A DNA stretch of 64,000 nucleotides from an uncultured Bacteroidia bacterium (GCA_902788175.1 CADAJF010000001.1:1-64000), one strand, 5' to 3'; numbered from the stretch's first letter, positions 33,373 through 40,746 are shown. Notes: a model not told the origin generated them from the letters alone. Made by a program: numbers and translations.

Positions 33373-34806
33373 ATGAAACGCTTGCTTTTCCTGGCTCTGC
33401 TGCTTGCAGCCTTCTCCTGCGAAAAAGATATCCCGGAGAAGGACAACACCACTTATTACTCCAATATCTTCGCTTTCAACGTCATGGATGGCTACTACCT
33501 GTGGAACAAGGAGGTGGTCGCCGGCATCGAGAACTGGACTACGGACGAGGATCCCATTGCCAAGGTCAAGTCCCTGCGCTATAAGGATGCAGCCGGCAAC
33601 GAGGTTGACCACTGGACAGAGCTCATGAAGGACTGCTCGCCTTTCCTGGAGGCCATTACGGGGAACGGCCAGACTTATGGTATGGAATTCGTCCTGTACC
33701 GCCATGGCAACGAGGGAGACGTAATCATGCTGGTCACCTTCACTTACAAGGATTCCCCGGCGCAGAAGGCAGGGATTGTGCGCGGGGACGTCATCACCGC
33801 CCTGGATGGGCGCAAACTCACGTTGGACAATTACCAGTCGCTCCTTTCGGAAAAGATTTACAACTTTCCCACCAGCGTCAAGCTCAGCCTCAGGGACGGC
33901 CGGTCAGTGAGCATGAGTGCCGTTTCCATGTACGCAGACCCTGTCCACACCGTCAAGATACTGGAAGCAGGCGGCAAGAAGTTCGGCTACCTGCATTTCA
34001 GCAATTTCACCCTGGAAGCCAGCGAAAGGCTGGTGGAAGTTTTTCAGGAGTTCAAGGCGGAAGGGATTGAGGAGCTGATCCTGGACCTTCGCTACAATAC
34101 CGGCGGCTATGCTTTTACAGGGGCTGTACTGGGATCGCTCATTGCGCCGCCTTCTGTTGTCAAGGAAAAGGCCGTTTTCAACCGGGACATCTACAACGAC
34201 AACCTTTCCTCCAGCATGGACGAGGAAACCCGTTTCGCGGAAAGTTTCTCCGTCACCCTCGGCAGCGGGAAGAAACTCCTCCGGACAGGAGCTGCCAATC
34301 CCGGTGTAAAACGGCTGTGGGCCATTACCACCGGGCACAGCGCATCGGCTTCTGAATCCCTACTTTGCGGGCTGATGCCTTATATGGACGTGAAGCTGGT
34401 GGGCAGCGATACTTACGGAAAATTCTGCGGCGGGTATCTTATCCAGGCCACCGACTGGTTCAAAGCGGTGGAAGAAACCGCAAACAGCACTATCAACACC
34501 GCCGAGGGTTTGCAGTACACTTCCGGATGGGGCCTTTACGTCATTGCTTCCCGCTATGCAGACTGCAACGGCGTCACCCGCAGCATGCCCAACGGCATTC
34601 CCGCCGATTATCCCGCTACCGACACCCCCGAAGACGGTGTTCAGCTGGGAGAGCCTTCGGAGAGTATGCTCGCTGCCGTCCTGGCCCTTGCCGGCGGGGA
34701 CCTTCCCTCTGCAGCGCCCATCTCCCCTGCCGCTGTCACCCGCGCAGCCCTGCGGGAGGGAGCCCTTCCCTTCCATCGGCCCGGAGACGGCGCCCTTGTG
34801 CACTGA
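33373..34806 (+). CDS. S41-family C-terminal processing peptidase lipoprotein
   Basis: A 477-residue protein with a lipobox (LLAAFSC) so it is probably membrane-anchored. An N-terminal helical region is followed by a PDZ domain near 110-195 (PAQKAGIVRGDVITALDGR) and an S41 catalytic core: LILDLRYNTGG, GHSASASES with the nucleophile serine near 322, and SDTYGKFCGG with the general-base lysine near 350. It begins 4 bases after rodA and may be co-transcribed, which hints at wall-linked proteolysis. The alanine- and proline-rich C-terminal tail of about 50 residues is unlike the rest. Confidence 0.87.
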   Translation: MKRLLFLALLLAAFSCEKDIPEKDNTTYYSNIFAFNVMDGYYLWNKEVVAGIENWTTDEDPIAKVKSLRYKDAAGNEVDHWTELMKDCSPFLEAITGNGQTYGMEFVLYRHGNEGDVIMLVTFTYKDSPAQKAGIVRGDVITALDGRKLTLDNYQSLLSEKIYNFPTSVKLSLRDGRSVSMSAVSMYADPVHTVKILEAGGKKFGYLHFSNFTLEASERLVEVFQEFKAEGIEELILDLRYNTGGYAFTGAVLGSLIAPPSVVKEKAVFNRDIYNDNLSSSMDEETRFAESFSVTLGSGKKLLRTGAANPGVKRLWAITTGHSASASESLLCGLMPYMDVKLVGSDTYGKFCGGYLIQATDWFKAVEETANSTINTAEGLQYTSGWGLYVIASRYADCNGVTRSMPNGIPADYPATDTPEDGVQLGEPSESMLAAVLALAGGDLPSAAPISPAAVTRAALREGALPFHRPGDGALVH

Positions 34807-34822
34807 TTTCCAAAAAAATCCG

Positions 34823-34830
34823 TATCTTTG
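34823..34830 (+). promoter_or_regulatory. Promoter -7 motif for tRNA-Leu
   Basis: TATCTTTG matches TAnnTTTG, 15 bases before the mature tRNA 5' end. Confidence 0.65.
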
Positions 34831-34844
34831 CAGTCCCAACCCCC

Positions 34845-34929
34845 GCCTTGGTGGTGGAATGGTAGACACGAGGGACTTAAAATCCCTTGGCCCGAAACGG
34901 CCGTGCGGGTTCGATTCCCGCCCGAGGCA
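34845..34929 (+). tRNA. tRNA-Leu (anticodon UAA)
   Basis: An 85-base cloverleaf. The acceptor GCCTTGG pairs with CCGAGGC with one G-U, then discriminator A. The anticodon stem AGGGA/TCCCT closes the loop CTTAAAA with TAA at 34878-34880. A long variable arm (GGCC/GGCC type) marks a class II tRNA, and the T stem GCGGG/CCCGC closes TTCGATT. No CCA is encoded. Its 3' end is copied several times downstream, so it has served as an integration site. Confidence 0.95.
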
Positions 34930-34936
34930 CGAAAAA
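34916..34936 (+). repeat. att-like core, copy 1 (in tRNA-Leu 3' end)
   Basis: TCCCGCCCGAGGCACG, then A5: the T-stem and acceptor 3' strand of tRNA-Leu plus the first downstream bases. Copies recur at 39579, 43385 and 44627, and a weak one at 62046. This is the left end of the island. Confidence 0.8.
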
Positions 34937-34967
34937 AGACAGCCGCAAAGCTGTCTTTTTTCGTGCC
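34926..34967 (+). terminator. Terminator after tRNA-Leu that includes the tRNA 3' end
   Basis: GACAGC/GCTGTC with A6/T6 flanks forms a strong terminator. The inverted repeat runs on outward to 18 bases per arm, taking in GGCACG at the tRNA end and CGTGCC downstream. Confidence 0.85.
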
Positions 34968-35168
34968 TTGTCTTCGACTCACTGGGGGCCTAATCCCCCA
35001 GACCCCCTGGGTCGGCCTTCGGCCTCCGGATTTGTAAGTTATTGATTTTCAAACACTTTACAAAGTCTTGTTTCTGTTATACCCCCAAAGCATACACGAC
35101 AGACACTTTTACTTATAGATATTTTACCAAATGGTATAAAACCTTTTGGTAAAAACGCAGAAAAAAAC
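34968..35168. other. Intergenic stretch at the left end of the island
   Basis: About 200 bases without a gene. It holds a C/G-rich hairpin (CTGGGGG/CCCCCAG near 34981-35000), a GGCC-rich stem, and then an abrupt change to A/T-rich DNA with the inverted repeat listed next. Confidence 0.5.
35122..35154. repeat. Inverted repeat before the first ATPase gene
   Basis: TTTTACCAAA and TTTGGTAAAA are exact inverse arms 13 bases apart, ending 14 bases before the promoter -7 motif at 35169. The position suits an operator. Confidence 0.55.
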
Positions 35169-35176
35169 TATATTTG
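35169..35176 (+). promoter_or_regulatory. Promoter -7 motif for ATPase gene 1
   Basis: TATATTTG, 22 bases before the start at 35198. Confidence 0.65.
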
Positions 35177-35197
35177 CAAGTAACAAACGACTGTTAT

Positions 35198-36322
35198 ATG
35201 AAAGACATCCCTTTTGTTTTCGGAAAAGTAATATCTGGCAAGAACTTTACAGACCGCGAAAAAGAGACTAAGATGCTGTCTCTGAATTTCAGGAACAGCG
35301 TGAACACCATCCTCATCTCACCCAGGAGAATGGGCAAGAGCTCTTTGGTGGAAAAGGTCGCGAACACGGTAGCATCAGATAAACTCAAGGTGGTAAATAT
35401 GGATATATTTTCCTGTAAGAGCGAAGATGATTTTTACGATATGTTCTCTACCGAAATCATCCGACAGACTGCGGGAACTTTCGAAAAAATTACGTCATAT
35501 ATCGGAGAGTTCCTTTCCGGCATACGTCCGGTCGTTGAATTTTCTCCAGACCTTGCGACGGGTTTTAATCTGAGTCTGAGTGCCTCTAAACGCGAAATGG
35601 ATGTGCGGTCAGTCCTTGAATTGCCAGAGGTCATTGCCCAAAAGAAGAATCTTGACATAGTTGTTTGCATCGACGAATTTCAACAAATTGCAGAGTTTGA
35701 CGATCCTGTAACTTTCCAGAAAAAGCTCAGGACAGTATGGCAACATTTCGAGAGGACAAGTTTCTGCCTTTACGGGAGCCGGAAACATATGATGCAAAAA
35801 ATCTTCGGAGACAAAGGCATGCCGTTTTACCGTTTCGGTTCCATTACCAACCTCGGCCCTATTCCCCAGGAGGAATGGCAGAAATACATTACAGGCCAAT
35901 TCGAGGCAAGTGGAAAGTCTATTTCTCCTGATACCATTTCTAAAATTTGCGGCACGGTTGAGAATGTGTCTTCTTACGTCCAGCAGCTATCTTGGATTAT
36001 CTGGGCCCGTGTCAATAATAAAGCCGAAGAATTACCTTTTGAAGAGGCGGCAGAAGTTTTAGTTGATGAGAATGCCGCTCTGTTTGAAAGCCTCACCGCT
36101 CCTTTGTCCGGGCCACAGATGGGTTTTCTCAGAGCGCTCCGAGATGGTATAAACAGCGGCTTTACGTCTTATGCTATACTGGAAAAATATCAGTTGGGGA
36201 CGCCAGGGAACGTATCCAAAATCAAGTCCGTCCTTATAAAAAAAGAACTGATTGATTCCGATAGTACATCTGTCTGGATACCTGATCCCGTATTCCGCCT
36301 ATGGCTAAAGCGATTGCCATAA
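35198..36322 (+). CDS. AAA ATPase, archaeal-ATPase-like (copy 1)
   Basis: A 374-residue cytoplasmic P-loop ATPase. Walker A is SPRRMGKSS near residue 40 and Walker B is DIVVCIDEFQQ near 155, followed by a sensor-like FCLYGSRKHMM. The C-terminus (GFTSYAILEKYQLGTPGNVSKI) looks like a winged helix. It belongs with the ATPase_2 type proteins common in Bacteroidetes, whose roles are mostly unknown. A paralog lies at 37713 on the other strand. Base composition is A/T-richer than the core genes. The stop codon sits within a copy of the GACACTGAC repeat element. Confidence 0.8.
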   Translation: MKDIPFVFGKVISGKNFTDREKETKMLSLNFRNSVNTILISPRRMGKSSLVEKVANTVASDKLKVVNMDIFSCKSEDDFYDMFSTEIIRQTAGTFEKITSYIGEFLSGIRPVVEFSPDLATGFNLSLSASKREMDVRSVLELPEVIAQKKNLDIVVCIDEFQQIAEFDDPVTFQKKLRTVWQHFERTSFCLYGSRKHMMQKIFGDKGMPFYRFGSITNLGPIPQEEWQKYITGQFEASGKSISPDTISKICGTVENVSSYVQQLSWIIWARVNNKAEELPFEEAAEVLVDENAALFESLTAPLSGPQMGFLRALRDGINSGFTSYAILEKYQLGTPGNVSKIKSVLIKKELIDSDSTSVWIPDPVFRLWLKRLP

Positions 36323-36380
36323 AAAAGACACTGACGGACAGAAATGTTTCAGGATAGTTTCCGTAAGTCTTTTTCACATA
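36316..36380 (+). repeat. GACACTGAC element, copy D (no att core)
   Basis: GCCATAAAAAAGACACTG, ACGGACAGAAATGTTTCAG, then a GTAAG and T-run segment ending TTCACA. It is nearly colinear with copy A at 43281. No tRNA-end core is found 105 bases further on. It overlaps the end of ATPase 1 and the end of the convergent chimeric ORF. Confidence 0.65.
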
Positions 36381-36730
36381 GACTTGATTCTCCGTGCAAC
36401 CTCTTCCGGATGGTCGACCAGTAACTGTCCGTGGTTCATCCCAGGGAACACCTCAACGTGAGTATCGGGCTGAAGGACGCTTAGGTGCCTGGTCCTTGGC
36501 GCAATCTCGCGCCCCATCGCATCAAAAGGATTGCCCTTCCCCACGCGCTTCATATAAACGATACTCCACACGCTGAGCGAGAGCCCGGCAATTGCAACAA
36601 GGGCCGATAAATATAGGCGCCCCACGGAAATATCCGTTAGTGCAGGCATCCCGGAAACCAGCCACATCAGGGCCGGAATCCCTGCGATAAAAATGGCAAA
36701 GCCAAGAAAGTATCCAAGAACCTGTTTCAT
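36374..36730 (-). pseudogene. Chimeric ORF: isoprenylcysteine methyltransferase N-terminus joined to an alpha/beta-hydrolase C-terminus
   Basis: An open frame of 118 residues. Residues 1-82 resemble the membrane N-terminal half of isoprenylcysteine carboxyl methyltransferase family proteins, down to WSIVYMKRVGKGNPFDAMG and APRTRHL, where the catalytic domain should follow. Instead about 33 residues (HVEVFPGMNHGQLLVDHPEE) look like the catalytic-histidine end of an alpha/beta-hydrolase. This is best explained by a deletion that fused two genes, leaving neither active domain complete. It is last in a minus-strand run from ATPase 2. Confidence 0.65.
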
Positions 36731-36750
36731 GCCCGAAACTTATCCCTGAT

Positions 36751-37365
36751 TTATCGAATGAAATGCATTGGAGCCCACGGTTCATCACTTCCCGGCATTG
36801 GCTTGCCTCCGGTTGCATTCAATAGGGCGGCCATGTTGTTCGCCAGTGTTCGCATCGTCTGCAAGCCTTCGCGGTCCAGCGCCGCCTGACCAGGCTCACG
36901 CCCGTATACTATGTTCCAGTATTGCGAGGTTACAACCGGCATGCTCATCATCTGGAAGGGCATGTTCAGAGTTTCGAACGTCGCGGTTGCTCCACCTCGG
37001 CGGCATACGGCTACAGCCGCTGCCGGCTTGCCCCTGAAGGCGGCTCCATTCGAATAGAACGCCCGCTGGATAATGGAAAGCACGGCCCCGTTCGGCTGTC
37101 CCCAGTATACCGGGGATCCTACGATAAGTGCATCAGAAGAGTTCATCTTTGCAGAGATGCCGTTGCAGACATCATCATCAAACACGCAGGCTCCCGGCTT
37201 GTCCGTGCACGTATTGCAGGCAATGCAGCCACGGACAGGTTTGTTGCCTATCCAAACAATTTCACTCTCAATGCCGAGCTTTTCCAGCTGCTTTGCAATC
37301 TCAGTCAAAGCGATGGATGTATTACCCTTCTGGCGAGGACTCCCGTTGATAATTAGTGCTTTCAT
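36751..37365 (-). CDS. Flavodoxin-like NAD(P)H-dependent FMN oxidoreductase
   Basis: A 204-residue flavoprotein. INGSPRQKGNTSIAL is the FMN phosphate loop, GCIACNTC a cysteine cluster typical of the iron-sulfur flavoprotein group, and VGSPVYWGQPNGAV the isoalloxazine-side loop. It likely reduces small electrophiles or quinones using FMN in the cytoplasm. It overlaps the upstream TfoX-like gene by one base. Confidence 0.85.
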   Translation of the reverse strand: MKALIINGSPRQKGNTSIALTEIAKQLEKLGIESEIVWIGNKPVRGCIACNTCTDKPGACVFDDDVCNGISAKMNSSDALIVGSPVYWGQPNGAVLSIIQRAFYSNGAAFRGKPAAAVAVCRRGGATATFETLNMPFQMMSMPVVTSQYWNIVYGREPGQAALDREGLQTMRTLANNMAALLNATGGKPMPGSDEPWAPMHFIR

Positions 37366-37691
37366 TACTTTATCGGATTCTTTTTAACTTTCGGCTTAGG
37401 AAGAGCCGGAATCGTGGCTTTGATAAGTGCTGTCAGGTAATCCCTGTCATCCACATCGCTGATATAGAAATAGTCCTTCGCCCCATCGTATGGCGGCCGC
37501 AGAATAACTTCCTTCAGGACAACTCTACCGAGCTCTGTCACCTTCACATAGAAGTTGTTGTCGCAGATGAGCCCGAAGAGAACACCGTCGCAATAAGTGC
37601 AATAGTCTCCCATCATTTTCTTTACGGCAATCTCACCGGCGCCCGAGCACTGGTCGATGATATATTGGACGAAGTCAGGATTGCTAGCCAT
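37365..37691 (-). CDS. TfoX N-terminal domain protein
   Basis: A 108-residue protein matching the TfoX/Sxy N-terminal domain: FVQYIIDQCSGAGEIAVKKMMGDYCTYCDGVLFGLICDN with GLICDNNFYVKVTE. Proteins with this domain alone are widespread and not clearly tied to competence. A 5' fragment of a second copy lies at 42636. It is the second gene of the ATPase 2 operon. Confidence 0.8.
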   Translation of the reverse strand: MASNPDFVQYIIDQCSGAGEIAVKKMMGDYCTYCDGVLFGLICDNNFYVKVTELGRVVLKEVILRPPYDGAKDYFYISDVDDRDYLTALIKATIPALPKPKVKKNPIK

Positions 37692-37712
37692 AAATCAAAG
37701 GGAGGTTTTCAT

Positions 37713-38840
37713 TTACTTACAGTATTCACGGTGGAACCAAAAGGCAAATACAGGATCGGCAAAGTATACGCCATCAGGCCTTTTATCGATCAGCTCCTTG
37801 CCTAAAAGAACGTTCTCTATCCTTGCGATATTCGATTTGCTACCCAGGCGGTATTCCTCCAGTATGTCTGACGATTGGAAACCAGTATGTATACCTGCGT
37901 CCAGGGCCTTTAAATAGTTCATCTGGTATACCGTCAGATTGGCCAGTTGACGCATAAACAGCGCCGATGTCTGCCTTATCAGAAGTTCATACCCACTCTC
38001 CAGATTCTGCTCAGTTACTTCTCCTTCAGTCTCTATCATTACATTCCAGGCAAGTTGCTGAACATATGATGAATACAACTGGACTTTATCGCACAGTCGC
38101 CCTGCCATCTCTTCTGTAATAATCATATTCCTTGTAGCAAAACGTTGGACAATGTAATTGACCCATTCTTCCTTTGGTATCGCCTCCAGGAAAAACATAT
38201 CTCCGAAATGATATAATGGCATGGACTTATCCTGAAATAGTTTATCCATCATATGTTTCTTGCTCCCGAACAGGCAATATGATACGTTCTCTTGCAATTG
38301 CCACACGCCCCTTGCCTTCTTTTGGAAACCGACAGAATCCGGGAATTCTCCAACTTGCTGAAACTCGTCAATGCAAACCACGATGTTCAGATTTCTCTTT
38401 TGAGCTATTTTTTCAGGAAGGTCCAGGATCTCCTCCGGCTTTTCTGTCTTTGGGCCGATTCCAAATGAAACTGAAAACTCCTGCGACGGGTCCGGCGAGA
38501 TGGATATCTTGGGAGAAAGGCGGGACAGAAAGCTTTTGGCCAGAGTCATTGCCTGTTCTGCCTTAGTTGCAAGGCTTTTCAGAATGGCTGATGCAAAACG
38601 TTCATAGAACTCATATTCGTCACGGCAATCATAGATGTCCATCATCACAATCTTGACAGATGGATCCGTTATTTGTTCAACAGCCCTATATACCAGAGAG
38701 GTCTTCCCTGTCCTGCGGGGAGAAATCAGAATCGTATTCACACCTGCCTCAAAGTTCATTTTGAGGTGTTTGGTCTCGGCTTTCCTATCGGTAAAGTTCT
38801 CTCCAAAGACGGCAGTCCCGTATACAAATGGTTTGCCCAT
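37713..38840 (-). CDS. AAA ATPase, archaeal-ATPase-like (copy 2)
   Basis: A 375-residue paralog of the protein at 35198. Walker A is SPRRTGKTS, Walker B is NIVVCIDEFQQ, and the segment YCLFGSKKHMMDKLFQDKSM matches copy 1 closely, as does the C-terminal winged-helix-like part. The role is unknown; the family often travels on islands. It heads a minus-strand operon with a TfoX-like gene, the flavoprotein and the chimeric ORF, and has a promoter motif at 38857. Confidence 0.8.
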   Translation of the reverse strand: MGKPFVYGTAVFGENFTDRKAETKHLKMNFEAGVNTILISPRRTGKTSLVYRAVEQITDPSVKIVMMDIYDCRDEYEFYERFASAILKSLATKAEQAMTLAKSFLSRLSPKISISPDPSQEFSVSFGIGPKTEKPEEILDLPEKIAQKRNLNIVVCIDEFQQVGEFPDSVGFQKKARGVWQLQENVSYCLFGSKKHMMDKLFQDKSMPLYHFGDMFFLEAIPKEEWVNYIVQRFATRNMIITEEMAGRLCDKVQLYSSYVQQLAWNVMIETEGEVTEQNLESGYELLIRQTSALFMRQLANLTVYQMNYLKALDAGIHTGFQSSDILEEYRLGSKSNIARIENVLLGKELIDKRPDGVYFADPVFAFWFHREYCK

Positions 38841-38856
38841 AATTCTTTATTTTTTG

Positions 38857-38864
38857 CAAATATA
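38857..38864 (-). promoter_or_regulatory. Promoter -7 motif for ATPase gene 2
   Basis: The minus strand reads TATATTTG, 17 bases before the start at 38840. Confidence 0.65.
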
Positions 38865-38880
38865 GCGCATTATTTTTAGT

Positions 38881-38910
38881 CCACAAAATTGTGGACCACA
38901 AAATTGTAGA
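38881..38910. repeat. Tandem 15-base direct repeat with internal dyad
   Basis: CCACAAAATTGTGGA is followed at once by CCACAAAATTGTAGA. Each unit contains CCACAA and TTGTGG arms, the second imperfect. They lie just upstream of the ATPase 2 promoter and may be an operator. Confidence 0.6.
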
Positions 38911-38930
38911 CCGGATCGCATTGATAGTTT

Positions 38931-38974
38931 TTTGGTCACTTTTGGTCACCTCTTTCAAAACTTGGTCACTTTTG
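38931..38974 (+). repeat. Three GGTCAC direct repeats
   Basis: TTTGGTCAC occurs at 38931 and 38941 and TTGGTCAC at 38962. Related TTGACCAC words occur at 39415 and 39456. Short spaced direct repeats like these resemble integrase arm-type sites. Confidence 0.5.
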
Positions 38975-39026
38975 TTTGTCCCGGCACTTTTATCGCAAAA
39001 GATTTGGATACCAAAATGGTATTCAT

Positions 39027-39034
39027 TATTTTTG
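39027..39034 (+). promoter_or_regulatory. Promoter -7 motif for the Phd-type antitoxin
   Basis: TATTTTTG, 16 bases before the start at 39051. Confidence 0.55.
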
Positions 39035-39050
39035 CAAAAAAGATGTAATT

Positions 39051-39305
39051 ATGACCGTTGTAAGCATACGTGATTTCAGAGCAAATCAAAGCAAGTATCT
39101 TGGACTGGCCGCCGGTGGGGAAAGCGTAATCTTGACGTCCCGCACAGGCAGTTTCAAGATTGTGCCAATAACTGAAGATGACAGCCTTATCAGCAAGAAG
39201 GAGTTCTTTGCCCGCATTGATGAGGCTCGCAAGAGCATTGCCGAAGGTAAAGGCACCTCGGTATCTGGGAAAGAGGAGCTGGATTCTTTATTGGCTAGTC
39301 TTTAA
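39051..39305 (+). CDS. Phd/YefM-family antitoxin
   Basis: An 84-residue protein beginning MTVVSIRDFRANQSKYLGLA, then GESVILTSRTGSFKIVPI, the N-terminal DNA-binding fold of Phd/YefM antitoxins; the C-terminal tail (SKKEFFARIDEARKSIAEG) is the toxin-binding part. It should repress its own promoter. The toxin gene starts on its last base (TAATG overlap) but is truncated, so the antitoxin appears orphaned. Confidence 0.85.
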   Translation: MTVVSIRDFRANQSKYLGLAAGGESVILTSRTGSFKIVPITEDDSLISKKEFFARIDEARKSIAEGKGTSVSGKEELDSLLASL

Positions 39306-39418
39306 TGTACACTCTCATTTTTGCTCCTCAAGCGATAGAGGATTTGTCAAAACTGAAAAAATCTGAACCTGCCGCTTTCAAAAAAGCAGGCAAGTTACTG
39401 GCATCTATGTTTTCTTGA
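39305..39418 (+). pseudogene. Truncated RelE/YoeB-type toxin
   Basis: A 37-codon frame beginning MYTLIFAPQAIEDLSKLKKS, the N-terminal strand and helix of RelE/ParE-superfamily toxins. About 50 further residues with the catalytic residues are missing; the frame ends in SMFS at 39418, just where a TTGACCAC word begins. It is too short to be active. Confidence 0.75.
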
Positions 39419-39578
39419 CCACGTTTTGACAACAACTTACAACAATCGGCCACATTTGACCACTTTTCTCGTGGATTGTTTTGATGGCTTCAACAAGAGG
39501 GGTAATCAATTGGTGCTCAAATCCTTAATAGCATCCAATAAACACACAACAATCCCCACCTGTCACCAACATCTTAGC
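39419..39578. other. Non-coding stretch between the toxin remnant and the att-like core
   Basis: About 160 A/T-rich bases with TTGACCAC words and ACAAC repeats (TTTTGACAACAACTTACAAC). No gene is credible here. It resembles the arm region of an attachment site, and lacks the GACACTGAC element. Confidence 0.45.
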
Positions 39579-39599
39579 TCCCGCTCAAGGCACGAAAAA
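39579..39599 (+). repeat. att-like core, copy 2
   Basis: TCCCGCTCAAGGCACG plus A5 matches the tRNA-Leu end at 34916 in 19 of 21 positions. It ends 2 bases before the stop codon of the DUF2442/HTH gene. Confidence 0.75.
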
Positions 39600-39601
39600 G
39601 G

Positions 39602-40018
39602 TCAGATGGCTGACATCTCACGCCCTAGCTGACGAATAGTGCCCAGAATTTGCTCTGTTCGCTGGACAGAAGGCTTCTTGATTCCATATATATAACGGGA
39701 GAGAAGACTCTTGTTGATGCCGATGGTGCGAGCCACCTCTGAAACATTCAGCTGAGGAAACTTACGGAACACTTCAGCAATGGGATTGTTCGTGTCCGGC
39801 TCAGCCGTAACAAAGAAACTGCTTATATGGATATCCTCGTCGATATCGTCCCAGCGGATATCATCTCCATCAATGCCGATTTCGTAGTGTGCACGCTGTT
39901 CGGGTGTGGCTTCCAGCAAAAGTGGGAAAGCCTCCAGCGGGCGGCTGTAGGTATTCCCCTGATCCGTCAGAATATAGATCCTGCCGCCATCGAACCATAA
40001 TTTAACGATAGATTCCAT
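39602..40018 (-). CDS. DUF2442 plus helix-turn-helix protein
   Basis: A 138-residue protein with an N-terminal DUF2442 domain (MESIVKLWFDGGRIYILTDQ) and a C-terminal XRE-like HTH (FPQLNVSEVARTIGINKSLLSRYIYG). It probably binds DNA as the regulator or antitoxin-like member of the pair with the DUF4160 gene just upstream. I start at 40018 because DUF2442 proteins begin with MxSIVK and this ATG follows the DUF4160 stop; 40033 is possible. The C-terminus ends at the att-like core. Confidence 0.75.
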   Translation of the reverse strand: MESIVKLWFDGGRIYILTDQGNTYSRPLEAFPLLLEATPEQRAHYEIGIDGDDIRWDDIDEDIHISSFFVTAEPDTNNPIAEVFRKFPQLNVSEVARTIGINKSLLSRYIYGIKKPSVQRTEQILGTIRQLGREMSAI

Positions 40019-40022
40019 ATCA

Positions 40023-40280
40023 TTAGTTCTCATCAAAGTACTCGTTCCAGGCCTTAATCATGTCGGCCTTGTACTGCTTGACGGCATCGACCGCCTTTTT
40101 AAGGTCGGCAGGTTTGATGCCCGTGTTCTCCACGACTTCGGCGGTCTCAATATTGATTTTGGCTTTGCCGTCGCCATTTTTCACGTGTACATGCATAGGC
40201 AAATGCTTATCTGAATAAAAGAAGAAGCGAAGGCCGAAAAGAAACAGTATTGTAGGCCTAGCAGTATAGTTTTGTCGCAT
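40023..40280 (-). CDS. DUF4160 protein
   Basis: An 85-residue protein with the DUF4160 signature: TILFLFGLRFFFYSDKHLPM, then HVHVKNGDGKAKIN. It is regularly found beside DUF2442 genes and the pair has been suspected to be toxin-antitoxin-like, which is inference. It stops 4 bases before the DUF2442 start. The ATG at 40280 is preferred over a GTG one codon earlier. Confidence 0.78.
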   Translation of the reverse strand: MRQNYTARPTILFLFGLRFFFYSDKHLPMHVHVKNGDGKAKINIETAEVVENTGIKPADLKKAVDAVKQYKADMIKAWNEYFDEN

Positions 40281-40405
40281 CACAAAGATAGGGATAAATT
40301 TTTATACCCGCAAGTCTGTAGCCGTAAAAACGGGGGATCCGATGCTATTAAGAGAATTCACAACCCGGACCAAAAACCAATGGCGGAATATTTCTGACAA
40401 ATAAT

Positions 40406-40430
40406 GCCATAGAAAGACACTAACGGACAG
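40406..40430 (+). repeat. GACACTGAC element, copy E (short, no att core)
   Basis: GCCATAGAAAGACACTAACG then GACAG. It shares its first half with copies C and D, then diverges. It sits upstream of the DUF4160 gene, as copies A, B and C sit upstream of minus-strand genes. Confidence 0.55.
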
Positions 40431-40464
40431 AGTAAGCGTCTCCGGGATGCCGTAGGCGTGGCAT

Positions 40465-40499
40465 AAAGAAAGCAGGGTCATTCGCCCTGCTCTTTCTTT
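40465..40499. terminator. Bidirectional terminator hairpin
   Basis: GCAGGG pairs with CCCTGC, extended by AAAGAAA and TTTCTTT across a 2-base bulge. It lies downstream of a secreted-protein remnant on the minus strand. The rest of 40281-40538 shows no gene. Confidence 0.75.
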
Positions 40500-40538
40500 G
40501 TCCAGTGGTCCGGGAGGAGGCCCTGGTGGCGGCAGGCC

Positions 40539-40743
40539 CTAGGCGATGCCTGCCATCAGGCGCATCAGGGTTTCTTTGGCGTCACCGAGTTCAAGGTAGA
40601 CGCCTTTTTCGCGGCTGTAGATCGGGTTCTCCACACCGGCATAACCCGGCTTGAGGTCGAACTACCCGCTTGAAATGCGGCAGGTCCTGCGCATTCAGTT
40701 CAAGGGCCGCCAATGAAAGAAGGATAATAAATAGCTTCTTCAT
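40539..40743 (-). pseudogene. Remnant of a small exported protein
   Basis: The minus strand starts MKKLFIILLSLAALELNAQD, a good signal peptide, then soon leaves frame. In another frame FDLKPGYAGVENPIYSREKG, then VYLELGDAKETLMRLMAG, runs to a TAG. The two parts look like one gene with an internal deletion or frameshift around 40655-40685. Family not recognised. It lies 3 bases after the PNPOx-like gene. Confidence 0.6.
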
Positions 40744-40746
40744 GCG

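Noticed and set aside
34828..35037. A 69-codon frame across tRNA-Leu
   Set aside because: It overlaps the tRNA and its terminator and reads the C/G-rich repeat as protein.
39426..39632. A 68-codon plus-strand frame
   Set aside because: It runs across the att-like core into the end of the DUF2442 gene; no family resemblance or promoter.
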